A stretch of DNA of 64,000 nucleotides from Macrophomina tecta (taxonomy: Eukaryota; Ascomycota; Dothideomycetes; Botryosphaeriales; Botryosphaeriaceae), in contig JAKSGN010000003.1 in NCBI GenBank assembly GCA_024180945.1, forward strand, positions 1,240,001-1,304,000. The letters run 5' to 3'. Each line of letters starts with the position of its first letter. Within the stretch, counting starts at the first letter, position 1. Under the pieces are notes generated by a model that was given only the letters and a program-made list of their open reading frames with translations, searched no databases and had not been told where the DNA came from. The translations under genes and the position numbers were made by a program. This document shows positions 1 to 11,801 of the stretch, piece by piece.

Positions 1-647
1 GGCTTTTAGATATATACTATATTATAGCGTAGATTTATATACGTTCATTTAGTACCTAATGCTTAGATAGTTTAAGTACTTTTCGTTTTTAGTACTTAGG
101 CGGAGTTTTTTGGCCTTATAGCTAACGCGGTAGATATAAAGTTATTTATTAATAGTTTATTTTTATTTCTTAAGCATTTTAAAGGCGGTTATAATAAAGC
201 TAGTATTCTAGTTTTCTCTTTAGTTCTTAGGGATAATCTAGTAGGAATTACCTACTATAGTAAGATTTAGATTAAAGGTTATAATCTCGTCCTTAATAAG
301 ACTTAAGATATTAAGATCTAGCGTCTTTTATATAGAAATACTATAAATAACTATCTTATACTAGGTCTTATTTACGCGTAGAATAGCTTATAGAATAATT
401 TATTTAATAACTACCTTATTCTTAAGAAAAAAAGGCCGCGTTATAGTTCTTAATTTCTATAATAACGATATTACTATTAAGAAAGAGTTAAATATTAGAG
501 TATAGACTTAGTTTTAAACCCTATATTTTTAAATACGCGGTTTAGGCGATTATAGAGGTTAAGAGGCTAGATAGTATTCTTAGAACTAGAGTAGAAAATT
601 ATAATTTATCTATTTTTTACTAGGGTTATAATAGGCTTAGAAGCTAT
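1..647. other. AT-rich RIP-degraded sequence left of element A
   Basis: This is heavily RIP-affected DNA in which CpA and TpG are nearly absent and TpA is very common. It is the left half of the sequence into which element A inserted. The right half resumes after the second GCTAT duplication at 38031. Read on the minus strand across that junction, a protein-like frame appears to continue, interrupted only by TAA/TAG codons of the kind RIP creates. I do not recognise the product. No intact gene is present. Confidence 0.6.
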
Positions 648-840
648 TATTAGAATAATAGGCCCTAGTATACCCTTAGAGTACTTATACCATGCATTTT
701 ACGTGCTTATTACGTGCTACGCATGGGCCTCTAGTATATAACACTACTAAGGAGTAAATCCTATACTACTAAGAATTCGTACCTAAGAATATATAACTCT
801 TCTAAAGGCTCTCTACTTATAACTAGCCTATTTACTTATA
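648..840 (+). repeat. 5' LTR of element A (193 bp)
   Basis: It begins tattagaataatagg and ends tatttacttata. The expected TG...CA ends have become TA...TA, consistent with RIP. It has the same length as the copy at 37833-38025, and most differences between the two are C/T or G/A transitions. Confidence 0.9.
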
Positions 841-1732
841 ATTAAATTCTTCTTAATTTCTTTCGGAAAAGCAGCCGGCCTTAAAGAACTATATATAATA
901 ATTTCGATAAAAAGAATAATTTTATAATAATAAAAATAAGGGGCTAATAAAGCTATTTAAATACTTAAGGCGAACGAATAGAAATAGGCTTATTAACCCC
1001 CGAAGGCTATTAAACGCTAATCATCGATAGAAGTACCTAGGGCATTAAATACCTAATAGGTAATGTAGCTAAACTAGAGACGTTTATAGCTATTAATAAA
1101 CTATAACGCTTACGTAGCACACCTATAAAAGATATATTAAAAGCCGAGCTTCTAGAACGTCTTAATTATATTAAGGTTTTATAATAGCTATAAGTAGCTT
1201 TTAATGGCGAACTATCTACCGTCCCTATACTAAACGTAGGCGAAACGCATACGGAAAGTAGAGTAGATAATAGTGAAAAGCGACTTAATCTTCTTATAAG
1301 AAATCTACCTCTAAAACTTAAAGGCCTTACTTAGAGCTTATACGACTTATAGACGAATACGATAGAAATATGTTTTAATATATACTAGGTAGATAAGGAT
1401 TATCTTAGAAGAACTCTCTAGACTATTAAAGAACTATCTAAATATAAGACCTTCTTTTAGCACATTTAAAGACGTCTAATAAACTAGAAAAAACTAGTAC
1501 TACTTTAGTAGAAGTTTAAGATATTAGTATAGAATTATATTTATAACTCTATCGTCTACTGCCTTAATAATACTATTAGTTATTATACTACGGTAATAAA
1601 GAAGGGCTAGAAGTTTATAGAATTCTATATCTAAATAAAGATATATAAGGATAAATTTATATATTAGATTTAAAATATAGATTATCGTATTAACTAGATT
1701 TACTCTCGGCTTTTATTATTTATATATATAGA
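841..1732 (+). pseudogene. Element A gag relic, first part
   Basis: This is the internal region just after the 5' LTR of A. A + strand frame broken mainly by TAA/TAG codons occupies the gag position. It is cut at 1732 by the insertion of element B and resumes at 23707. The assignment to gag rests on position within the element rather than a recognised motif. Confidence 0.6.
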
Positions 1733-1932
1733 TGCCAGGATCCGCTTCCTAAACGAATTAAGGCCTTATAGGACTTCGGGAATGAGATATATAAAAGTAG
1801 TTAATTATTATTAGAACGCCTTCCGACGGCGGCTATCTATCTACGCTATACTACCTTTCTTTTCTAGGCGGCTTAAGGCCGCTACTATTTCTAGGAAAGA
1901 ACCTTCTCTTTACTAACTACCGTATTCTAATA
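1733..1932 (-). repeat. LTR of element B, left copy (3' LTR in the element's orientation)
   Basis: This 200-bp repeat matches 23502-23701, with differences almost entirely C/T or G/A. The TSD ATAGA lies directly before it. Confidence 0.88.
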
Positions 1933-2634
1933 TCTAGGCGGGTAGATTTTAATAGATCGTAATCTATTATAGTCCTTAGATACAGAAAGTTAATTAGAGA
2001 GGAAAAGAAAGCTAGAGAAATAAAAGAAAAGAAAAGAAAAAATAAACTCTTTATATTACTTCTTCTATCTATTATCTTCTTTTAAAGCATTATAACTTAA
2101 AAACTAAAAAGAAAAGGACTTTTTTTTTTTTTTTTTTTATATATACCCTAGACCTTTATATCGCTGTACTAGTCTATAGAAGATGCTAATAAGAAAAGAA
2201 AGGCGAAGAGAATACTTTATAGTAGGGCGGGGATTTTCTTCTTCTAAATTAGTAGTTTAATCGTTATACTTAGGACGGGTTTTCCCCCTTAGAGGAAGAG
2301 AAAATAATTACTAGCGGCTAGCGATTCTACTTTAAGTTCGTCATTAGAGATCGAGATAATTTTATCCGGCTTAACTTTCTTTAGTATCTCCTAGGGTAAA
2401 TAAAATTCTAGTGGTGCCGAGCGTTTTTTATTTTTAGATATCTTTAGCTCTGGCTAGCGTTTCTTTTTATCGGTATAAAAGCGCTGCCTAATTACAGTAC
2501 ATTAGTTAATATCGCGTTATATAGCGTGCTTATAACGCTCTAGGAATATAAACTAAGCTTTTAGAGCTCGGAGCTCTTAGATTAGTAGAATATTCTTTTA
2601 ACCCGTAAAGTATTATAATGCCTCTTATAACGTA

Positions 2635-2679
2635 GTTTACAAGCGAGCCGCCACTCCAAGCGAGCCGCCACCCTCACCA
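2635..2679 (+). repeat. Left terminal inverted repeat of the Fot1/Pot2-like element
   Basis: These 45 bp are identical to the reverse complement of 4436-4480. The repeat begins gtttacaagcgagcc directly after the TA duplication at 2633-2634. Confidence 0.95.
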
Positions 2680-2751
2680 GCTTTCTACGCCTTCACACGC
2701 ATATCGTTCAACAACGCATTAAAATATAATAAGAACAACAACTATCCTAGC

Positions 2752-4404
2752 TTAAGAAGCCTCCCCAGTATCTTTTTGGCACGTCCGAGAATTGTGCCCT
2801 GGCTCCCTACAGCGCCTACAGCGCGCTGTTTGCTGCCTACTCACACCAGATCGCGCCTTGCCTTGACGCATTTCGCCCTCAAGTCGCTCATTAACGTCAT
2901 TTTGAGCAATAGTTTCCATGCCCTCTGCCTTTGTTAAGGTGCCTCGCTTCTGGATCCGCTTTCTTTTGCGCTGTTTACGCTTTGTGGCGGCCTCATTTGC
3001 CTTCTGAAGGCTGGAGACCTGATCGCGTAACAAGACCATCTCATGCACCATCAGCTGAGCCCCCTTGGTAAGCCGATTAAGCGAGTCAATCATTGAAGTA
3101 GGCGACGAATCTTGGTGCCTTTGAATCCGATCGCGAATTAGGGTTGATTGGGACTCTAGTTCTCGCGCGTTGCTTGGTGTTTTCGACTCCCATAGAGCAG
3201 CCTCTGGGGCAGCTGGTGGTGTTGGCGTACGAAGCTTCACATCAAGCTTTGATAGCACCGCATCTGGGTCGTACGGCACTAGCCCAGCTCCTCGAAAGCT
3301 TGCGCAGATGTTAGCCTTTGTGATTGACTTATCAAAGGCTGCTTTGAAGGCTGGTAGGAACTCAAGCTTTGTGATATGGTTGATGTGGTTGCGCGCCAAG
3401 CCTCCAATCTGATCCCCATACGCGCGCTTCAACGGCGAGAAGCAGCCCACATCAAGCGGCTGGAGCACGTGCGACGAATGGGGAGGCATGCAGAGGGTAA
3501 TAATCTTCTCCTCCTTACAGATCGCCTGGAATTCAAGCGAGTTGTGGCTCTCGTGGCCGTCGATAATCAGCAGCCGATGCGTCCCCACCGTACGCGCCTT
3601 CGTATGCTTGTTGAAGTGCTTTAGCCACGCAACCCCAAGCTCATTCGTTGTCCAGCCGTTGTCACTAACTGCGATAGCCCAATCGCCAGGTATATCGTCG
3701 TCCCCATACCAGGCAGAGAGGTGGTGCTTGGCCGCGAAGATGATGAATGGTGGAATCGCCCACCCAGCAGCGTTGATTCCTTGGATGACAGTCACCCACT
3801 CACGGTCGCCTGGCTGTACCGCCTTTGGTCGATTGCGCCTCTCCGAGCCTGTAACAACGAGCTGAGCTAATATCTTGCCTACCATAAAGCCAGTCTCGTC
3901 GAAGTTGTGGGTGTCTTCGTCAAGGATGCCGTACTTCTCCTTCGTACGCTGCACAAGCTTAAACCACTCGCTAAGGACCTTAGGATCCTCACACAAGGCC
4001 CGCTGGCGATCATACGGTCGATTTAATTGAGCTTTAAGCTGCGGAGTCCGCCCAACAAAGTTCCTTGGCCAATGTGTGCCAACCTGGCCAGCAGCGCGCT
4101 CAGCAAGCAGTTTGTTAGCCATATCCCGCACTGCATCCAACGTAGGCGCAAAGCCTCGCGAATCTAGGTCAAGTATGTGTTGAATAATTGCCTCCTCCTC
4201 GGGTTTTGTAAGCTTCTTTGAATTGGGCTCGCAATCGCGTCGTGAGGCGACTCCAGCGCGTCGGTCGCGGAGCGTGGTTCGGGGGATGTTGAACGTTGAT
4301 GCAGCGCGCTTTACGCTCCGGATCTGCTTCTTATCAATAGCTGAGATAGCGAGGAAGATATCTGCTTCGTTGTAGGTTGATCGAGTAGTAGTTGGTTGAG
4401 CCAT
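2752..4404 (-). CDS. Transposase, Fot1/Pot2-like (DDE superfamily, pogo group)
   Basis: This 550-residue single-exon gene encodes the enzyme that cuts and reinserts the surrounding element. Residues about 10-50 form a Psq-type helix-turn-helix (RAASTFNIPRTTLRDR), and about 62-135 a CENP-B/Tc5-type DNA-binding segment. The DDE catalytic core follows, with acidic residues at D169 (NFDETGF), D282 (IIDGHESHNS) and D318 (LQPLDVGCF). The 35 residues between the last two give DD35D, typical of Fot1/pogo elements. A basic stretch near 475-490 (KRKQRKRKR) may direct nuclear import. The C-terminus carries a CX2CX4HX4C zinc knuckle (C529 to C542), which is not part of the basic DDE fold. The ATG lies 32 bp inside the right TIR and the stop 73 bp inside the left one. 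The frame has no stops or RIP damage. Confidence 0.95.
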   Translation of the reverse strand: MAQPTTTRSTYNEADIFLAISAIDKKQIRSVKRAASTFNIPRTTLRDRRAGVASRRDCEPNSKKLTKPEEEAIIQHILDLDSRGFAPTLDAVRDMANKLLAERAAGQVGTHWPRNFVGRTPQLKAQLNRPYDRQRALCEDPKVLSEWFKLVQRTKEKYGILDEDTHNFDETGFMVGKILAQLVVTGSERRNRPKAVQPGDREWVTVIQGINAAGWAIPPFIIFAAKHHLSAWYGDDDIPGDWAIAVSDNGWTTNELGVAWLKHFNKHTKARTVGTHRLLIIDGHESHNSLEFQAICKEEKIITLCMPPHSSHVLQPLDVGCFSPLKRAYGDQIGGLARNHINHITKLEFLPAFKAAFDKSITKANICASFRGAGLVPYDPDAVLSKLDVKLRTPTPPAAPEAALWESKTPSNARELESQSTLIRDRIQRHQDSSPTSMIDSLNRLTKGAQLMVHEMVLLRDQVSSLQKANEAATKRKQRKRKRIQKRGTLTKAEGMETIAQNDVNERLEGEMRQGKARSGVSRQQTARCRRCREPGHNSRTCQKDTGEAS

Positions 4405-4435
4405 TGTAGTCGAAAGGTGACGCGTCGCGTAAAGT

Positions 4436-4480
4436 TGGTGAGGGTGGCGGCTCGCTTGGAGTGGCGGCTCGCTTGTAAAC
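4436..4480 (-). repeat. Right terminal inverted repeat of the Fot1/Pot2-like element
   Basis: These 45 bp are a perfect inverse of 2635-2679 and end gcttgtaaac before the TA at 4481-4482. Confidence 0.95.
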
Positions 4481-4482
4481 TA

Positions 4483-7400
4483 CGTTATCTATCTTCTAGA
4501 AAGGTCTTTCTCGTAACCTTAGAAATTACTACGCTGAAGTTAAGAGTACCCATAGTGTAATCTTTAGTTATAGTATCGAAGCTATTCTATAGAATATTCT
4601 TCTATAACTTAAGTTCGCTACGGAGGGCTTCGATATTATACTTTAAATAATTCTAAGTAAGTATATTCATAACTCGGCTTACGTATTTCGTAAGAGATAC
4701 TAGTATTTTTTTCTAGCGCTCGATCTATACTTTTATAGCTACGAATATAGTCTATTTAACCCTCTCTAGAATTTTAGTCGCTTAGGCGATTTATTAGAAG
4801 GTAACTCGATATATAAATTCTAGATATCTAATAAAAGCTAGGATTTCTTCTATCTTTAGAAGCTCTTTTAACTTATTATTAATCTTAGATCTAGTCTTTC
4901 TTCACGGGGGCGGTATTAGGGTCTCTATCGCTCCGTTATTATTATCTAGGTCTAAGGGGTTCTTCTTCTCGAGGCGGGTAATCGTCTTTACGGTTATAGT
5001 CTTTATAGTTCTTCGTAACTTCTCTATAAATGCCCTTTTGGTTATAATATAAATTCTATATTTCTTTACACTTTTAGTAAGAGATCTACTAGGAGAGTCG
5101 CTATTATTATAGGTAATAAGATAGTTTATAGTTAAAAAAACCGTGTTATAAATAGTAGCTCTCGCGGCCTAAAGAAAGTCATTCTATACTTATTAATTCG
5201 ATATATACATCGGCTTTTCTATAATAGCGATATTTTTATCGTGGTAAACCTTACTCCTCTTTAGTATCTTAATATTAATAACGTCGCTTAGCTTCTCTAT
5301 AGTAATCTTATCGGGTAAAGAAATATTAATTACGAAAAGGCGTTCTATAATATTAGTAGAATATTTTAGCGACGTCGTATTTCTAGTTAGACTAGGGCGG
5401 GCTACTATTTTACGTACTTTCTACTAGTAGCTTTACCGATCTAAATATATCGGGGACTTTTTATTAGATTTAAAGAAGTAGTCTCCTTTCTTATATCTAG
5501 CGAGAATCTTCTAATAAGCAGTTTTATAAGTAATAGAAGAATTAAACTGCTCTAGATTAATCTTACGAACTAGCTTAGGTAGAAATAGTATATCGAAGTT
5601 ATTATAGCTATATAGTCCTATGGTTTTATAACTAGAATTATACTAGGGGCGAGCCTTTTTAGCTATCTAGATAGCGCTCTTATTTATCGATCTAATTAAT
5701 AACTAAAAGCCTACGGAGCCGATGTAAACGTAGCTATTATATATACTAAAGATTATCTTAATATCATCTAAGAATTACTAGATAAGGGCTAGCTTTCTAA
5801 GAGGCTCTATCGTAACTAAGAAACTGCTAATAGTAGTAAAATTTCTAGGCTAAAGCTCGTATAGATATCGTAACGGGATAATTCTAGTTTAGAGTACTAT
5901 ACGAATAACCTAGTAGGCTAAATTACTACTTAGAATAATATTCTCGGGCGGGAGATTATTAGTCGTAACAATTATATTAGTATCGTATAGTTTTATTAAA
6001 TATAGTTTTCTATATTCTACTGCCTTCTTTTATATTATTACCTATCGTACTACTCCTTACGAATAGTTATTACTAAAATACTATATATTCTTCTTAGCGA
6101 AATAGAAGGGAGGGGAGATCTCCTTATCTATCGCCTTTAATAGCGCTATATCAGGATTAGAAAAGGTCGAGCATATAAATACTAGTAATTTTATTAGTTA
6201 TTTAGGTAGGATATTATTTTACGTGCTATAAGAAGAGTCTTAAAAAAGTTCTTAGAAAAATTCGGCTTTCTCTTCGTTAAATTTATCTAATTTAGTATTT
6301 TATAAGGTAATTCTATCTAGTAGTACCGCTAAGACTAATCCTTTAAGATCGTAGAAGTATAGTAACTAGAAGAGGTAGTTCCGAAATATTATTTTAGCGA
6401 GGGCGAGAGAACTAACATAGATAGCTATTAATTCCGGACCATTATTTATAGAATTAGTTAATTCGAGGAAGCGGGCGAACCTTCTATTATTACGATAAAA
6501 GTCGAGGATCGCCTATAAATCGGTTTTAGAGGTAAGGATTCGCTAAATATAGTCTAGGAAGTATCTTAGGTCATAGTACCCATCTTTCGGATTAAGAAAG
6601 CCTAGGTAATAGTAGCTAATAAGGCGTATAATCGACTATATAATCGTTTCGTAAAGATTAAGGGGGGCGATTAGGGTAGGAGATTACTTAAGAATATTAA
6701 TAGTTACCTTGATGATCGCCTCCTCTTAGGTAACAGCGCTAATCCCAGTAGAAAGGTCGGTAATTACTTAGAAGATTTAGCGTTTCTAGGTCCTATATAT
6801 AGCGTCGCGCGCGGCTAAAAATTTAAAAGAAAGGGCAGTCGTAAGCTACTTATCTATTATAATCTCGTCTAGGGCGAGCTAGAAGTCGAAATACTCGGCG
6901 AGAAGCTATAGAATATTATTAAAGTTATAAAAGCTTATAAAATTATCCACCGTAAAATAATCCGGCCTTCGGGCACAGATTATATTAATAATTAAGTAAG
7001 TAATAGAGAAATGAAGCGTCTCTAATAAGACTAGTAAGCTAGAAAAGTAGTTACTTATATTAGTATACTAGTATCTCTAGTAGAGAAAGAAAGCGTAGAA
7101 GTTAGTAATTTTATTCTCTACGAAATCGTAAGGTATAAAAGTTATAGAGCTAGTTTATAGAAAAGAGAAGAAAGAACTATAGTTAGTAATTCTTAATAGA
7201 CGTTCGTAAGTAGCGATTACTACTATAGAATCCGTTAGGCTTATTCTTTATACGTATTATTTATAGATCTATAAGGGAGGAATTTTATGTTTATATCTAT
7301 TTAAATAAAAGAATGTGTATTAGCGTGAGAAGATCTTATTTTAATATTTACGTCGATTCGAGCGTTAGGGTAGTAATTCTAGAAGGTGCATAAGTGTTCT

Positions 7401-7500
7401 TACTAATACTTCCGCCGAGGATTTAATTTCTATAGAAAAATATAATTCTAGCCTATAGTATCGTTACTATACTATTTATAGTTATTTCTATTTAATTCTA
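4483..7500 (-). pseudogene. Extra long reading-frame relic of element B, function unknown
   Basis: Read on the minus strand, this stretch gives long protein-like sequence broken only by TAA and TAG, the codons RIP makes from CAA, CAG and TGG. The clearest part is 6260-6560, for example FYRNNRRFARFLEL and AKIIFRNYLF. It lies downstream of the integrase C-terminus and chromodomain, where most Gypsy elements have little before the 3' LTR. It explains part of B's large size. I recognise no family or motif. It could be an additional retrotransposon gene, a captured host gene, or another unresolved insertion. No second LTR or TIR pair was seen within it. Confidence 0.55.
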
Positions 7501-7509
7501 CGCCTACCT

Positions 7510-10500
7510 CTAATCGGGCAGTTAGGTGCGACAACAAAATACTTTACTTTAAAGTCTTAGACGAGTTTCTTTACTTACTTTAACACGTCTTTTCCTAGCT
7601 AGCTATTATAGGCTAGTCCCTAGCTCTTCTATTATATAAGGTATTTTCGTTTCGTCTTACCCCGGACCTATACTTTTCTTTTATCGAGAAGTCTTTCGAT
7701 CTCGTACGATAAATCAGGCTAATTCTAGTCTATAAAAGATCCTAGTTCGGGGTACTTCTAGTTTCTTTTATAGAGATCTATACCCTTAGAAACTAGCTCG
7801 AGCTACGTAATAGAGATAATAAGATAAATCTTCTATATATCGGGTAATTCTAACTCGTAGGCTAGATCTTTAATTATTTTCTTAACTTTAAAAGGGCCTT
7901 AGTATTAGTAAGAGAATTTTTAGTCCACGTATTCTTTTATCTTATATCCTTAGTAGAGTTTTACGAATACTAAATCTTCTTTCTTTAGACGAAGGGGCTT
8001 ATATTTAGTATTATAGCGGGCTTTCTAACTTATAGCTACGAAACTAATTACCTCCTCTACTTCTTAGCGTATAGTATTATAGAGCTATGCTTTATCTTCT
8101 AGTACTTCTATAAGAGCCGAGAGAAGGTCTAGTTTAATATTTATACTATAAAGTATCTAGTTTAGGAAGAAGCTAGTAGTAGTGCTTACCGCATTATTAA
8201 AAATAGCTTAGAGATACGGGAAGGCCTCGGTCTATTCGCGGTCTAGATTTACTATAACGTAGTATTATAATATAATCTCTACAGTTTAATTACTCCTTTC
8301 TAATTAGCTATTTACTTAGGGATAATACGTCGTCATAAAATAGCATATAATTTCTATTACTTTATAAGCTTTCTTCTAAAAGCGGGAAATAAAGCGTAAA
8401 TCTTAGTTTATAATATAGATTCTAAGAAGTTTCTACTCGTAGAAGACGATCTTCTTTATATATTAGTCCGCCTATTTCTCGGCGCTCTAGTCCTCCTTGC
8501 CTTTAACCAAGAGGATGGCCTTTATAGCTTTATAAATAATAGTAAGAAGCGTATTAAAGGCGTTCTTTATTAGCGGTATTTTTATAATAAAATCTATTAT
8601 CTAGACTTCTCTTAGAATAGAAAAATCCTAGATTAAATAAAGTTCCCTATACGGTGCGTAGCGCTTTATTATATATAGTTAGTATTCCTAGTACTATACT
8701 AAGTATGCTTATAATTTCTTTATTATATTCTTAATAAAGATCGTAGGCCTAATATAATTATACGTTCTCTAGTATCTGCTATAATATTATTTATTATATA
8801 CTATTTCGAATATCTCCTTTTCGACTATAGAGAAGATATAAAGGCAGTATCTTTTATTCTCTAGATTTATATAGTAGATTATTTTATTTCTTAGAAAGAA
8901 CTGTAACCTCTATATAGTCTTTAGATTCTCGTTCTTTTTCATAGCATCTATATAAAGCGTTCTCGTAAGCTAACGTAATCGTATTTAGCATTACGCGGTC
9001 TTTCTTCGTATTTTTAGGCCGTCGGTCTTAGTTATATTTTCTAATTCCGCCTGAAGGGCGTTCGTCGGGTTTAAAAAAAAGTTTCGGCATTTTCGCTTTC
9101 TTCTTTACGTTATTATATCCGGCCGCGACGCGTCTTCTATTAGCGAATCTTTCTCTAGCGCGACTACCTCTGCGATTTTATTATTTACTTACTCTTTTTC
9201 TTTATCGCTACTCCCTACTTTCGGTCTTGCGTTTTTAGTTAGCGGCGCTTCGTTATTTCGTGCTCTATATCGAGCCTCTTCTAGGAATTTATATTCTTAA
9301 TACGTTTCTATTTTCTCTTACGCTTATTTCTACGCTAACTTTTTTAGTTCTTCTACATTTCTTCTATATATATCCTTCTTATCTATTTTTCTTATTCTAT
9401 CTAGGATCTCTAATATTCTTTACTAGTGCGTATTCTTACGATATTTCTTAGCGATACGCTTCTTTATCTTATCCGGTATTTCTACTACGGTAACTATAAA
9501 GATTAGTATAGAATCTAATAAATCTTTATTCTTATTACTCGTTTCTTCCCACTTCTTAATTAGACGGCTTAGAGCATCGAGTACTAAATAGATTCTACCG
9601 GGACGATACTATACTTTTATTACGAATTACGAAATATACTAGCTAACTATAACTAGCTTTAGATTTATCTTATCGGTGGCTAAGGTCGTTTATAAGTTAT
9701 AATACTATGCGATAAAGGTTACTACGTAGTAATTTATAAAAAAATAGGCCTCCTTTACTAATTCTATATATAATAGGTACTTAATTTTTCGTAACGTCTA
9801 TACTATTTCTACTACTTCGAGTTCCGTCGGCTAGTACCGGGTCTTCACTAATTTTAATACTCTAAAAAGAAATAAAATTAGTTAAATCTTCTTATTAGAC
9901 TAGAGTAGCACCTTTTCTTCTTACGTTACTAGCTTCAGATTATCTTTAACGTAATATACTAACGCTCTAATTCCCTACTTAGATATATCGATATTGATAT
10001 ATAACCGCCTATTAGGATTGTAGTATATAAGCTATAGAGAATCTTTTAAATATTTTCTTATCGTATTATATGCCGCTATATAATTCTCTAATGGGATTAT
10101 CTTAGTTCGCTTAGTATACACTTTTTTAGTGTTTTTTTTCTTCAGACTCGCTCTTAATAAGGCGGTCTTATAATCCGTTAAAGATTTAATAATTATAGCG
10201 TAGTAGGGGATTTTCGATTATAGAAACCCTATAGCGCCGATCTAGTATTTAAGTTACTTTAACGTTTCTAAGAAGAGTATCTCTACTAGTGCTTTAGTTC
10301 TCTCTTACGTAGAACCTAGTTTAAACACATCCACCCTTTATCTAAAGAGCGTTATATATAGGTATCTAATAAAACTCTTAGTTAGAAATAAGCTAATGCC
10401 TATACTATCTAGTTTACTAAAAACTTAATCTAGGTAGTCTAAGTACTCTTCTAGAGTACGGCTAAATATCGTTATATCGTTAATATAGGTATAATAAAAT

Positions 10501-11801
10501 TCTCGAAAGTCTCTTAGAATCGTGTCTAGCTAGCACTAAACGTATTAGACTAAGTTAATATATTCTATTAAGGCTATATTAAATAATTCCTAGCCTCGAT
10601 ACGAATTTATTATTAGCTTATAATAATTCTTCTTCTAGACTCTCTATTAGTAGAAGAATAACGTCGCGTCTATAACTATAATAAATTTCTTTTTCTTAAT
10701 TATAGAGATAATATCGTCTTATTTTAATAGGAAATAGAAATCCTTTTAGAATATTTTATTTAAGCCACAGATATTAACTACTACTTATAGCTTCTCTACC
10801 TATTTACCATCTTTAAAGATCTATCTCTATATAATAAAGACTAGAAATCTAAAAATGATATAGCCGCTTATCTAGTCGAGCTTCTCTTAATTATATAGCC
10901 TACCGAAGGTTTTATTAACCACCTCTTTATCTCTAACGCTAAGTAGATAGATCTTAGTAGTAAGCTTTATATTTTTCTATTCTTTCTTTAAAGAAATAGA
11001 TATATATTCTTCTTCTAAAACGCGGACGTAAGCTAACTTCTTATTCTAAAGATCTAGATATTTCTTTATTATCTTACGGTATTTTCTTACCGTCTCTTAG
11101 TTATTATAGATAGTAATCCTATTCTTAAGGTAAGTTTTTATTTCTAGAAAAATTACGTCGATATCTAGTACTACTATACCATAGTTATAGCTTTTAACAT
11201 TATATAATTGTATTACTTATCTATCGGTTATAGTGCCGAGAGGCTCATTTTTTAGTACTTATACTAGTTTCTAACCGTTGTTTCTTAGCCACACGGCTTT
11301 CATTTTGGTATTAACGATATATACGTATATTAATAACTAGGCTTAATTCTTACCTCTACACTCTCCGTACCGCGGAATAAATTCGAAATCCTATTACTTA
11401 GAGAGGGCTTTCGTAAATTTTACTATTACTGGCATTAGAGATAGTAGCGAAATTACTATATCTTTCGCTGCTCTCGCCTTTATTCTTTTAATTATTCCTT
11501 TAGAGCGATTCTTAATTTTTATAGATACTTCTATATTCTAGTAGTGCGTTAAGCGTAAGCAGCTTCGCGTAGAGTTAATTATAATATCCTCGGGGCTAAT
11601 TACGTCTATTTCTAAGAGGAGCGTATTATAGTAGTCTAAAACGATATAAATTTCTCTAGTAAATATTATATTTACCTACGTTCTATTCTTCCATGCGCGG
11701 AAAGTAAAGCGTATTAGAATATATTAATTATATAGTGCCTAATTACCTTAGAATTCTTTAACTCTAACGCTTCGTTCTATAGTTAGGATTTAGTAACTCG
11801 C
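7510..11801 (-). pseudogene. Element B pol relic: RT, RNase H, integrase, chromodomain
   Basis: Minus-strand translation shows Ty3/Gypsy pol features with RIP stops. In 10,300-11,300 there is an RT with a YINDITIFS catalytic block (ancestral YxDD type), followed by ISLSPTKSF and a YPS...LLGQKVD-like stretch characteristic of one group of fungal Gypsy RTs. At about 7,800-8,000 there is an integrase C-terminus with GDLVFV-like and GPFKVK motifs. At about 7,500-7,700 a chromodomain-like segment appears (KYLI..K..GL.YDSW). RNase H and the integrase core are inferred from their position between these. Copy C1 separates this part from the upstream protease. Confidence 0.75.

Larger units (their letters stand above)
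2635..4480 (-). mobile_element. Fot1/Pot2-like Tc1/mariner (pogo group) DNA transposon, structurally intact
   Basis: This is a 1,846-bp element with 45-bp perfect terminal inverted repeats (2635-2679 and 4436-4480), flanked on each side by TA, the Tc1/mariner target duplication. Each TIR contains two adjacent copies of a 13-bp motif (aagcgagccgcca). Size, TIR length and TA target agree with the fungal Fot1 and Pot2 elements. The empty site would be the palindrome ATAACGTACGTTAT. The element is GC-balanced and rich in CpA/TpG, unlike everything around it, so it arrived after the surrounding DNA was mutated. It encodes one full-length transposase and could be autonomous. Confidence 0.95.

Noticed and set aside
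3170..3865. Open frames on the + strand at 3170-3865
   Set aside because: They lie opposite the transposase gene, whose minus-strand product has clear catalytic motifs. The + frames have none.
4483..7500. The extra frame of element B as a retroviral envelope gene
   Set aside because: Its position would fit, but I see no signal peptide, membrane anchor or cleavage site in the readable parts, so I leave it as unknown.
9260..9451. 63-codon hydrophobic open frame on the + strand
   Set aside because: It falls in the minus-strand pol of element B and is Phe/Leu/Tyr-rich because of AT-rich RIP sequence. No support for a gene.
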